This document shows positions 12,905 to 24,300 of a DNA stretch of 64,000 nucleotides, piece after piece. Both the position numbers and the translations under genes were made by a program. The notes under the pieces are model-generated. The model made no database searches. It worked only from the letters and a program-made list of their open reading frames with translations, and was not told where the DNA came from. Source of the DNA: Bugula neritina (lineage: Eukaryota; Bryozoa; Gymnolaemata; Cheilostomatida; Bugulidae); contig OZ037766.1 of the NCBI GenBank assembly GCA_964035545.1, forward strand, positions 21,841,767 to 21,905,766, in the 5' to 3' direction. Position 1 is the first letter of the stretch; each line of letters starts with the position of its first letter.

Positions 12905-13353
12905 GTAGGGCCGCACGACTCGGGTTACCCGCGAAGGACATGCGAGAAAACCCGTCCAGCCCAAAAATGGGGCATCTGGTGTAGGTTTTTATGCGGATAA
13001 CATGCTGAGCAGCAAGTGCAGAAAGCTCGTGCGGGTTTGATCTAATTGGCTGATTACCATTTAGTGAGCGCACTGTTTTTCATTTCAATTCACATTTTCG
13101 CTTTTAGCAAACTGAATTAAAACAGTTTCATACAGTTTGCATTTTCGCTTTTATAATACATCTAAAGTCACTTTGTCGATGGCGTAGATATAAAAACAAA
13201 CATCTGTAGACGAGCAGTAAAGTTAAACTCCAAGATTATTAGCTAATAAACTCCCGCACACACAACACACGCATTGTGTGTGGCAGGTCGCTCCTGGGAC
13301 GGGTTTTCAGAAAATTGAACCTGTGCGGGGTAACTCGTGTCGTGTGGCCCTAC
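12905..13353. mobile_element. MITE with ~60 bp GTAGGGCC-type inverted ends
   Basis: The left end at 12905 (GTAGGGCCGCACGACTCGGG) matches the right end ending 13353 in inverse orientation with scattered mismatches. Pairing continues inward through GTTACCC, CCCGC and GAAAACCCGTCC. About 450 bp in all, GC-richer than its surroundings, with no transposase. TAGGGCC/GGCCCTA ends resemble Harbinger-type MITEs, but I see no clear target duplication, so the superfamily is uncertain. Confidence 0.65.
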
Positions 13354-13396
13354 ACTTAGTGCCCTCCAAGACGTCTGCAATGTGACCATAAATACT

Positions 13397-14104
13397 TAGT
13401 CTAGAAGTAACCTCCCAAAAAGTGCTCAAAAAATTGGCTTATTACACTTTACTAGGTGGCCACTCAAAAAAAGTTGTTTCTAGATTAAAATTTTGTGCTG
13501 ATTCTGAATCTACAAACTCTAGAATTCTATCTCTACCCAAACTCAAGATATTGCAAAAAACAAATCGGCATTTGTGAATTGTGTAAAATAGTATCCAATT
13601 TTATCAAGCTATCTTGAAGAAAAAATATTTGCTGAAATATCAAAAATAATTGCCTCTTACTTAGAATTCTATGCTGATATTGAATTTAAAGACTGCAAGA
13701 GGCTATCTCAAATTATAACCAAGTTGTTTATATAAACATATATAGTCTAGAAGTAACCTCCCAAAAAGTGCTCAAAAAATTGGCTTATTACAATTTACTA
13801 AATGGCCACTCAAAAAAAGTTGTTTTTAGATCAGAATTTTGTGCTGATTCTGAATCTACAAACTCTAAAACTCTATCTTTACCCAAACTCAAGTTATTGC
13901 GAAAAACAAATCGACATTTTAGATGGGTGATAAAAAGAAATGTGGATTGTGCAAAATAGTATCCAATTTTATCAAGCTATCTTGAAGAAAAAATATTTGC
14001 TGAAATACCAAAAATAATTGCCTCTTACTTAGAATTCTATGCTGATATTAAATTTAAAGACTGCAAGACGCTATCTCAAATTAAAACCAAGTTGTTTATA
14101 TAAA
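13397..14104. repeat. Direct duplication of transposon left terminus (2 x ~350 bp)
   Basis: Copy 1 is about 13397-13742 and copy 2 about 13743-14104. They differ by scattered substitutions and a short insertion (GATGGGTGATAAAAAGAAAT) in copy 2. Both start with the terminal inverted-repeat sequence, so the element has two possible left ends. Copy 2 contains a 63-codon open frame (13768-13959) with no recognised relative. Confidence 0.75.
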
Positions 14105-14368
14105 ACATATGTGTTTGTTATGAATCGACATATATTGCATGAGGCATAAGCATGTAGAATAATCATGTATGACCAAGCTATTTATACAAAAATAAAAACA
14201 AAGTCATGCTGATGTGTGAAACAACTATATTTATAAATTTATAGTACAAAATAAATGTTGAAATGAATAAATATTGAAATCTTTTGAGCTCAGCCCAATT
14301 GAACCATTTGCTATATAGTCTGTGGGTAGCCGTTAAACGTCTGCAAAAATCAACAAGATTTTGTAAAA

Positions 14369-15851
14369 TTATTTAGAAGAACAGAAGCATGAGAGATTAT
14401 CAAAATCAAATTGGTTGCAGCAAAATATATAACAAATGTCTAAAAATAGTGCTTTATTATGAAAAAGTATTCTCGTCACCATTGTCACTGCCATCAGTCT
14501 CATCAGCTTCTTTCCCAATATAGAGCTTCTTCTCAGACAATCCTTACATTGACAAACATCAGTGTATGCACTGCATTTGAGATTTCTGACATCCACATCT
14601 TGATATGTTCAGCTGGTCTTACAGGAGCAGTTTAAACTTTGCAATATACATGTTCAGGTACGGAAGCTTGAATAATCCACTTTATATTTATGTTGCCATG
14701 ATTCTCAACAATCTTTTCATAATGTTCTGGGGGTAGTGCATCAATATAGGCTGTTGTCACTCTTCTCCAAATGGCTGCCTGATAATTTGCTCTTTTTACA
14801 TGCAAATTTAATTCATCTTTTGTTGGAGGCAAACTCTATTAAGTTATTTTAGACGGTGAACGAAATACAGTGTATCAGACATTATCTATATATGGATTTC
14901 CTGCTCCATAAAGCTTATAGACAAATTGTTCTACTTCAGCCGATGTAATGGCTTACAGCTTAAAATACTTCCCATGCAAGGTGTTCAAAGTTTCCCATAC
15001 ATTATGAAAATTTTTTCAAAACAGAGTAGGCTGTGCGCTATCTTTTTCCATAAAAAGCACTATAGTCGAATAAAAACCTGTTAAAGCATGAACTCTACCA
15101 AGTGCTGCACACAACTGCGGTTTGGATTTATTTGCTGCAATGTTGACATCCAAATATCTAATATGATTATGGTTTCCTCCCAGCGAGACGCTATTTTTAT
15201 TTTGTTACCATATATATTAATATTACCTATATAACTGATGAATTGATTGCTAATATGCTATAATAGCTATATGTAGCTAATACATAATATATACTAATAC
15301 TAATACTAATATAGTAATACATTAATAATAGACACTATCTTTAATGGATACTTATTAGCAAAATATATTTTTAAACAACAGACAAGATGTATAAAATAAT
15401 ATACAAAATTAATAAGTTAATGCAAATCAAAGGAATTTATTTACGTGCTAAATAACAAGCAATTGATCCAAGTTTATTTAAATATACATATATTTCAATA
15501 ATATTAAAATAAGTTGCACATGAAAATACATTTTACCAAAATAAATAACTAGCGTCTAAGTAGGAAATTTAGTCTAGCCTCTATCTGGCATGACACCATG
15601 ATTACCACACCCGTGAAAAAAAATAATTGGTAAGAAGGTAATGTTTTGCAAATAGCGAGACTTAGGATGAAAGATTGAGATTTGATTATTACACGCGAGA
15701 TTATGATGTTCATAAGATATTTTGCATGTAACAAAGTTTGTGTATCTGCTACCTTGTGATCTAATTGTAAGCATTTGAGTTGTGCTTCCTTAGGAATTCC
15801 ACCATGTTTGGTAAAATTGTAGCGAACGCAATTTTCTTTGGTATGCATCAA
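14369..15851 (-). pseudogene. Decayed transposon-associated ORF (HALTG / ADT family)
   Basis: Pieces occur on - in N-to-C order. At 15851-15549: a segment with HKVADTQTLLHAKY, then SRVIIKSQSFILSLAI and LFFFTG. At about 15130-15040: CAALGRVHALTGFYST. At 14832-14632: LPPTKDELNLHVKRANYQAA followed by IWRR. At 14600-14530: a cysteine-rich tail. The same order of motifs (EADT...LLHA, DTDV..., HALTGCD, RA.YQ..IW, CxC tail) is seen in a family of uncharacterised proteins widespread in invertebrate genomes and linked to repeats. Here it is broken by several stops and frame changes. The EADT...DTDV part is reminiscent of PIN/FEN-like nucleases, which is inference. The 80-codon frame at 16377-16619 (-) is unrecognised. 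Confidence 0.45.
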
Positions 15852-16997
15852 CTATAATAACAATATTGTTCTCTAAAATATTTTTACTCCATGTTTCACA
15901 CAAAAAGGCACCAGTCTCAAACTCAGCTTATTTTATTTGCTGATAAGAAATTATTATTTTTGTAACAAATGGCACACATGAAAAAAGTACATGCCTATGA
16001 TCTTTGAATGAGGCAGCCCAAGATCATTTTTCTAATGGGTGGTCTAAATATAACCATATATATTAAACATTATAGGAAAGCTTTAGGGTATTTCTTCTGT
16101 AACTATAACTGAGATAAATTGGCTCTATAGTCATTATATCAAGATAGTATAAAAATATGCATTTTAACCAATAGCATTGTTTTAAAAACCAAATTGCTTA
16201 TGTATATATATATATAGTCCAGCCTAAATTTATTAGCAAAGCTCAATTGTACACATTTAAAATATTATCTTCCGGAGTCCAGATCAACCAGCTCATGCTT
16301 CTCATTACTTATTTTGTAAAAGTAGTTATTATATAATAAAAATGGTGAAGAAAATCATTATCAGACACAGTTTTACTTATAATTCGCCTTTTTTATAGCT
16401 GATCAATAATAATGTTTGCCTTATAACTGATAAACCCAATTCCTTTGCTTGTTTTCGTCCAAATAATCCCCTTTTTTCAGATTTTTTCGCAAGAAAATCA
16501 CTAGAAATAAACTCAGAGAAGTGAAAAACACATCTATGATTATCTGCAAAAGTTTTTACTTGTATATATAATAAACTAGCTTCAATAATTTCAAGATAAT
16601 ATTTAATGAATTTGGACAAAGTTGTGGGGAAACAACTCCTGTAACATTTAAAAGAGTTTTTGTGACTAACCAGGTGAACAGAAAAATTTAGAGTTTTTAT
16701 AAAAGAAAAGTGAAAAAAGTATCTATAATTATTAGCAAATTTATTTTGCTTATATAAAATAAATTAGCTTGAATAAATCCAAAATATTTAGCCGATTCAC
16801 AAAAACGTTAAGAGAAAACAACTCCTGAATAATTTTAAAAGTTTGAAGCGCTTTTGTGGCTAACTGGGTGCACAGAACTGTCTAGAGTTTTCACAGATTA
16901 ATTAGGACCCTTCAAACTTTCTATTTCTAAAAAAATTGCGTGGCCACCCCTCGAAGTGTAATGAGTGAAAGATAATTGGAGGTTACTTCTAGACTAA

Positions 16998-17688
16998 CTG
17001 TCATGATTCCTAGTAGTGGGCAGTCCGCTATTGCTTGTTGTAGTATGAACAGTTAACTCTTGGAATAAACCTTGTTCTTTGAGAACTTTTTTGCTCTTTG
17101 ATTAATTTACTATTGAGTTTGGGTTGGCAATAGTGGTGAATAAATTCCATAGACTTTCAGTAGTGAATATTTTGAGCTGAAATCCCTGTTGAATCCTTGT
17201 GATTCAGTTACCAGGAATCTGATTTCTGTAACTATCTCTGACTACAGCTACTGTGATATAAAACGGCGAGCCATAGCCATGTCACTGTCACAATCAAGCA
17301 CTGTTACCAATCACCAGAAATAATATTTCCACTGTAGTGACCATCTTGCATTGGGGATATTCCGTTGAAGCAATACTCCGAAGGCCCATTGTCCCAAAGT
17401 TCCATTAGTCTGAAAATTAGTAGACACAGGATAGTTAGGGCATCCTCACTAAGAATATCATAAATTTCACTCACAATTTAGTTAAGGTCTTGCCATATTA
17501 TTGCCCTGTAGGTGGCATGCGTGTTTTCTACTTGTGATTGTTTAGCCTGAAATTACACTATGACCAATAAGCAGCTGCTTTAATTAGGACAATAATATAG
17601 CAAAAACTTTAAACTAAATTGTGAGTAACATTTATGATATTCTCAGCGATTATACACTTGACTATCTTGTGCCTACTAATTTTTGGAC
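16998..17688. repeat. Interspersed repeat, left copy region; no gene seen
   Basis: A ~100 bp segment at about 17187-17275 (CTTGTGATTCAGTTACCAGG, then GACTACAGCTACTGTGAT) recurs diverged at about 18125-18195 in the same orientation, on the far side of the MITE at 17692-18058. The two may be halves or terminal repeats of one older element into which the MITE inserted. Nothing coding was recognised. Confidence 0.4.
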
Positions 17689-17691
17689 TAA

Positions 17692-18058
17692 AGGCCTGGC
17701 CATACACTCGTGAGAATCACACGAAATCGTCTATTTTACATGAAGACACCAGATGCACGATTAAATTTGAGAGAATTCATACGAAATCGTGTTCACTAGG
17801 TGCACCCACCAAAGAAAGCGAAAGTGACGATAAGCACCACTTGATTGGTCAATAGAATTTTAGCAACAGTGATTATTTCAGTTCTACCACATTTCTATAT
17901 CTGACAATCTTCTGCTGTTTGTATCGCGTGCAAGACCCATTTATGGACTATTTATCATGTGTTTTGTCCAACAAACGTGTGGCTGGTCATAATGAGAGGA
18001 TAACTCACAAAAATATTTACATGAATTTTGTGTGATTTTTACGTGTGTAGCCAGGCCT
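17692..18058. mobile_element. Harbinger-type MITE with TAA target duplication
   Basis: A 367 bp element begins AGGCCTGGCCATACACTCGT and ends with the inverse of AGGCCTGGCTACACACGT. The inverted match continues through an AATCACACGAAAT-like motif. It is flanked by TAA at 17689-17691 and TAA at 18059-18061. A TAA duplication with such ends is typical of PIF/Harbinger MITEs. It has no transposase; the ORF at 17634-17855 crosses its edge and is chance. Confidence 0.82.
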
Positions 18059-18249
18059 TAATAGACCTTCGGAAGAATGGACCTTCGAAGCAATGGGCCT
18101 TCAGAATATTGACTAGTCACTCCTGTTGAGTCTTTGTGATTCAATCACCCGGAATCAGATTTCTGTCTCGACTACAGCTGCTGTGATTTAAATCGGCACA
18201 ACTAAGCAGCTGGTACTGAACACCAGAAATCAATTCTTGTCACTGGAAA

Positions 18250-20154
18250 TTATACTTATAGAATTGCACTAAAGCTTTATTAGTGAAAATCAGTAAAAGC
18301 TAATTTAACTAGTGTTCCACACAATGGAATTCTAATCCAGCTTTTGATATAAAATAAAAATTGCTTCTTTTTAGGGACACTTATTTTCAAGTGACATTGT
18401 TTATCGTTCAACAGTAACACTTCTTGTCATGGTTACTGATCAACTAGTGACTCTAAGGTCATATTCTACAAGGCTTGAATTTCGGTCCAACAAATACAAT
18501 TCACTGCAATAGTATAAATCAGGGATTAACTTTAAGTTTAAGTATATATATTATGCACAGATATTATTCTGTCTTTAAGGCTTGCACTTAGTCTTACTCC
18601 TAGCTCTACGTGTTACACAGTCTACACTCTACAGAGTCACGCTTACTCTTAGTAATAGTTAGTGTCAGTCAGAGTCTTGCACAGTTCCAGCTACTAACAT
18701 CAAGTTGCAATTAATGAATTATTGTTACTGCTAGTGTTACAGTTACATATATTTTGAATTTAGCAGAGTTTTAGTAAATAATCATAAAAATCATAAAATC
18801 AAAATAAATATTAATAATAATTTATAAAATTAATAACTGTAATAATACATCAAGTTCAACTTCGATAATCATAATGATATGATTAGATTATGAATTTAAA
18901 ATTCATAATCTTATCATATCATTATTATTATAAATATCATAACCATTATGGTTACGATTATCAATTTTGCTCAAAGTTGAACTTGAAGTATTATTGGTAT
19001 TACAATTATTAAATTTAATTATTTCATTAAATTTAATAATCATTAATATTAATATTAATAATGAATATCGTGATCGTCTGTTATTGCAACCAATAAATAT
19101 AATGTTTGATTGAACCAGCATTTATCTTTTCAAACACTAATAATTGCTATGCACAATGATAACAATTTTGGTGTGCATTATAAATATAATAGCATAAATA
19201 TTTAAAATAAAAGCTATTAAATTTCATTAATAAAAAATTATTCAAATTTAAATTATTATGATTGTCTGGTCATATGGTTATGACCTTAACCGCAGCCTGT
19301 GATCTTACTTGCGCAATGCGTGCAAAATCAGAAGCACTATAGTTATTATGCTAACAATCAGCACAATAAGAACGTTATGTTCGATATCGTAACTGACCGC
19401 TAAATCTAAGAGCCACAGACACATGGTTATGAAAATCGCTATAAACCGCACCACGCTGATAATTCACTTGGCGCAGTTCTTAGGAGGTGACTCCAGACAA
19501 CTTTGTCTTTATACACTCTGCACTCATCCATACCCAAATTGATGCTGCTCCTAGCGAACCTCTAATTCTAAATTTAGGTCCACGCTCACTTTGTAGCAGC
19601 CTTTAAGTTGATTCAATCTTACCAATTTGAATTTCCTCATCACGACTTTTTGCTAATGAGCAATGACTAAAGTAAACACAAACTTTGTAAGTTCTGTGCA
19701 CTTTGGTTTTTCTAAATCCTAAGATGTTTGTTATTATATCCAGGTTATTATAGATACATTAACTTTAAGTTTAGGTGATAAGTCTTAGTCTAAGACTAAG
19801 TCCAAGAGTTAAACTTAAGTTATTTAGTTAAAGTAAAACTAAAAGTAAGAGTTATAGTAACTGTAAGACTAAGAGCCAAGGCCCAGGAAGTTATATTTAT
19901 AAATAATAAACTATGACAATTATTTAGATTTTAGATGATCTTAATCAATAATTTTGAAATTTGTCATCATTTAATTTTATATTAATATTAATATTATCAT
20001 AATCATTATGATGGTTATACCCATTGCCATTGGCCATTACTGATTAGTGATTACAGTTACTCATTAGACTTAGTGATTAAAGTTAAACCAAGGCTATTCT
20101 ACTCTTACAGTTACTCTTACAGTCTTAGTCTTAGTGATTAGTCAATAAGTCATT
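18250..20154. other. AT-rich low-complexity region with inverted repeats, no gene seen
   Basis: Short words such as ATAATCATAATGATATGAT, CTTAGTCTTAG and TTAACTTTAAG recur irregularly. A clear inverted repeat lies at about 18835-19015: AAGTTCAACTTCGATAATCA on the left against an inverted counterpart containing CAAAGTTGAACTTG on the right, with a TGAATTTAAAATTCA palindrome between. A related word pattern recurs at 32930-33000, 33590-33650 and 41030-41090. The 18903-19121 ORF on - is low-complexity chance. Confidence 0.45.
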
Positions 20155-20489
20155 ATGATTATCAATGTCATTATTGGCTTATACGAGTCTATGTAGGCCT
20201 ATACTCGATTATGCGGATGTGGTTTGGGATCCTGCGGTTAGAAGTAAGGTGCATGATATAGAGCTGGTCCAGAACAGTGCCATACGGTTCATAAGCAATA
20301 TGAAGGGACGTGCTGACAGTGTGTCTGATGCAGTTAGGTGCAGAAATGGAGATTTTGACCAAAAATTCCTCACTGAATAGCATTTTGTTGAAAGCATTTG
20401 ACTTGTGTTAGATGAGTCCTACCAACATATTTGGAATTGTAGAAAGCTATGGATACAACTCTTAGACAAGGGCTGACTAGTGTATCATA

Positions 20490-21287
20490 TTTGTTAGATT
20501 GTTGGAGATTTGTTGAAAGTGTTAGACAGAGCCCTATCGAATTATTTTGTTAGATTGTTAGATTGTTGGAAATTCAATGCTTTTATATATCTACACTTTT
20601 GGAGAATTGTTGAAAGTGTTAGACAGAGCCCTATCTGATTATTTTGTTAGATTGTTAGATTGTTGGAAATTCAATGCTTTTATATATCTACACTTTTGGA
20701 GATTTGTTGAAAGTGTTAGACAGAGCCCTATCTGATTATTTTGTTAGATTGTTAGATTGTTGGAAATTCAATGCTTTTATATATCTACACTTTTGGAGAA
20801 TTGTTGAAAGTGTTAGACAGAGCCCTATCTGATTATTTTGTTAGATTGTTAGATTGTTGGAAATTCAATGCTTTTATATATAAAAAAGTGTTGGAGATTT
20901 GTTGAAAGTGTTAGACAGAGCCCTATCTGATTATTTTGTTAGATTGTTAGATTGTTGGAAATTCAATGCTTTTATATATAAAAAAGTGTTGGAGATTTGT
21001 TGAAAGTGTTAGACAGAGCCCTAATTGATTATTTTGTTAGATTGTTAGATTGTTGGAAATTCAATGCTTTTATATATTTACACTTTTGGAGAATTGTTGA
21101 AAGTGTTAGACAGAGCCCTATCTGATTATTTTGTTAGATTGTTAGATTGTTGGAAATTCAATGCTTTTATATATAAAAAAGTGTTGGAGATTTGTTGAAA
21201 GTGTTAGACAGAGCCCTATCTGATTATTTTGTTAGATTGTTAGATTGTTGGAAATTCAATGCTTTTATATATCTACACTTTCAGAGA
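20490..21287 (+). repeat. Left satellite arm, about 8 units of 97/98 bp
   Basis: The unit on + reads TGTTAGATTGTTGGAAATTC, then AATGCTTTTATATAT, a variable octamer zone, GGAGATTTGTTGAAAGTG and TTAGACAGAGCCCTATCTGA. Units are nearly identical. The first is partial and diverged (GCCCTATCGAATT), and one carries GCCCTAATTG. Confidence 0.9.
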
Positions 21288-21357
21288 TTTGTTGAGAGTG
21301 TTTGTACATTGTTTCTTCCTGCAATGTATTTGTTGAATGCTTCTACGCTGTGAAGGT

Positions 21358-24300
21358 AGGGCTCTGTCTAACACTTTTAACAAATCTCCAAAAGTGTAGA
21401 TATATAAAAGCATTGAATTTCCAACAATCTAACAATCTAACAAAATAATCAGATAGGGCTCTGTCTAACACTTTCAACAATTCTCCAAAAGTGTAGATAT
21501 ATAAAAGCATTGAATTTCCAACAATCTAACAATCTAACAAAATAATCAGATAGGGCTCTGTCTAACACTTTCAACAAATCTCCAACACTTTTTTATATAT
21601 AAAAGCATTGAATTTCCAACAATCTAACAATCTAACAAAATAATCAGATAGGGCTCTGTCTAACACTTTCAACAAATCTCCAACACTTTTTTATATATAA
21701 AAGCATTGAATTTCCAACAATCTAACAATCTAACAAAATAATCAGATAGGGCTTTGTCTAACACTTTCAACAAATCTCCAAAAGTGTAGATATATAAAAG
21801 CATTGAATTTCCAACAATCTAACAATCTAACAAAATAATCAGATAGGGCTCTGTCTAACACTTTCAACAAATCTCCAAAAGTGTAGATATATAAAAGCAT
21901 TGAATTTCCAACAATCTAACAATCTAACAAAATAATCAGATAGGGCTCTGTCTAACACTTTCAACAATTCTCCAAAAGTGTAGATATATAAAAGCATTGA
22001 ATTTCCAACAATCTAACAATCTAACAAAATAATCAGATAGGGCTCTGTCTAACACTTTCAACAAATATCCAACAGTTTTTTATATATAAAAGCATTGAAT
22101 TTCCAACAATCTAACAATCTAACAAAATAATCAGATAGGGCTCTGTCTAACACTTTCAACAAATATCCAACACTTTTTTATATATAAAAGCATTGAATTT
22201 CCAACAATCTAACAATCTAACAAAATAATCAGATAGGGCTCTGTCTAACACTTTCAACAAATCTCCAAAAGTGTAGATATATAAAAGCATTGAATTTCCA
22301 ACAATCTAACAATCTAACAAAATAATCAGATAGGGCTCTGTCTAATACTTTCAACAAATCTCCAAAAGTGTAGATATATAAAAGCATTGAATTTCCAACA
22401 ATCTAACAATCTAACAAAATAATCAGATAGGGCTCTGTCTAACACTTTCAACAAATCTCCAACACTTTTTTATATATAAAAGCATTGAATTTCCAACAAT
22501 CTAACAATCTAACAAAATAATCAGATAGGGCTCTGTCTAACACTTTCAACAATTCTCCAAAAGTGTAGATATATAAAAGCATTGAATTTCCAACAGTCTA
22601 ACAACCTAACAAAATAATCAGATAGGGCTCTGTCTAACACTTTCAACAATTCTCCAAAAGTGTAGATATATAAAAGCATTGAATTTCCAACAATCTAACA
22701 ATCTAACAAAATAATCAGATAGGGCTCTGTCTAACACTTTCAACAAATATCCAACACTTTTTTATATATAAAAGCATTGAATTTCCAACAATCTAACAAT
22801 CTAACAAAATAATCAGATAGGGCTCTGTCTAACACTTTCAACAAATCTCCAACACTTTTTTATATATAAAAGCATTGAATTTCCAACAATCTAACAATCT
22901 AACAAAATAATCAGATAGGGCTCTGTCTAACACTTTCAACAAATCTCCAAAAGTGTAGATATATAAAAGCATTGAATTTCCAACAATCTAACAATCTAAC
23001 AAAATAATCAGATAGGGCTCTGTCTAACACTTTCAACAAATCTCCAAAAGTGTAGATATATAAAAGCATTGAATTTCCAACAATCTAACAATCTAACAAA
23101 ATAATCAGATAGGGCTCTGTCTAACACTTTCAACAAATCTCCAACACTTTTTTATATATAAAAGCATTGAATTTCCAACAATCTAACAATCTAACAAAAT
23201 AATCAGATAGGGCTCTGTCTAACACTTTCAACAAATCTCCAACACTTTTATATATATAAAAGCATTGAATTTCCAACAATCTAACAATCTAACAAAATAA
23301 TCAGATAGGGCTCTGTCTAACACTTTCAACAAATCTCCAACACTTTTTTATATATAAAAGCATTGAATTTCCAACAATCTAACAATCTAACAAAATAATC
23401 AGATAGGGCTCTGTCTAACACTTTCAACAAATCTCCAACACTTTTTTATATATAAAAGCATTGAATTTCCAACAATCTAACAATCTAACAAAATAATCAG
23501 ATAGGGCTTTGTCTAACACTTTCAACAAATCTCCAAAAGTGTAGATATATAAAAGCATTGAATTTCCAACAATCTAACAATCTAACAAAATAATCAGATA
23601 GGGCTCTGTCTAACACTTTCAACAAATCTCCAAAAGTGTAGATATATAAAAGCATTGAATTTCCAACAATCTAACAATCTAACAAAATAATCAGATAGGG
23701 CTCTGTCTAACACTTTCAACAATTCTCCAAAAGTGTAGATATATAAAAGCATTGAATTTCCAACAATCTAACAATCTAACAAAATAATCAGATAGGGCTC
23801 TGTCTAACACTTTCAACAAATCTCCAACACTTTTTTATATATAAAAGCATTGAATTTCCAACAATCTAACAAAATAATCAGATAGGGCTCTGTCTAACAC
23901 TTTCAACAAATCTCCAAAAGTGTAGATATATAAAAGCATTGAATTTCCAACAATCTAACAATCTAACAAAATAATCAGATAGGGCTCTGTCTAACACTTT
24001 CAACAAATCTCCAACACTTTTTTATATATAAAAGCATTGAATTTCCAACAATCTAACAATCTAACAAAATAATCAGATAGGGCTCTGTCTAACACTTTCA
24101 ACAAATCTCCAACACTTTTTTATATATAAAAGCATTGAATTTCCAACAATCTAACAATCTAACAAAATAATCAGATAGGGCTCTGTCTAACACTTTCAAC
24201 AAATCTCCAACACTTTTATATATATAAAAGCATTGAATTTCCAACAATCTAACAATCTAACAAAATAATCAGATAGGGCTCTGTCTAACACTTTCAACAA

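Larger units (their letters stand above)
13396..16997. mobile_element. 3.6 kb DNA transposon with duplicated termini
   Basis: A perfect 20 bp inverted repeat, TTAGTCTAGAAGTAACCTCC, begins at 13396 and recurs inverted at 16978-16997. Imperfect inverted similarity continues inward through a GTGGCCAC-like motif. The left terminus is duplicated in direct orientation: a ~346 bp unit starts at 13397 and again at 13743, repeating TAGTCTAGAAGTAACCTCCC. The right terminus also contains two diverged direct copies (about 16528-16700 and 16714-16895). The interior holds the remains of a minus-strand ORF (next entry). No convincing target duplication was found, and the superfamily is unknown to me. Confidence 0.7.

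Noticed and set aside
12740-13073. Overlapping ORFs on both strands
   Set aside because: They run through the MITE end; no family resemblance.
18903-19121. 72-codon minus-strand ORF
   Set aside because: Asn/Ile-rich translation of low-complexity ATAAT-type repeats.
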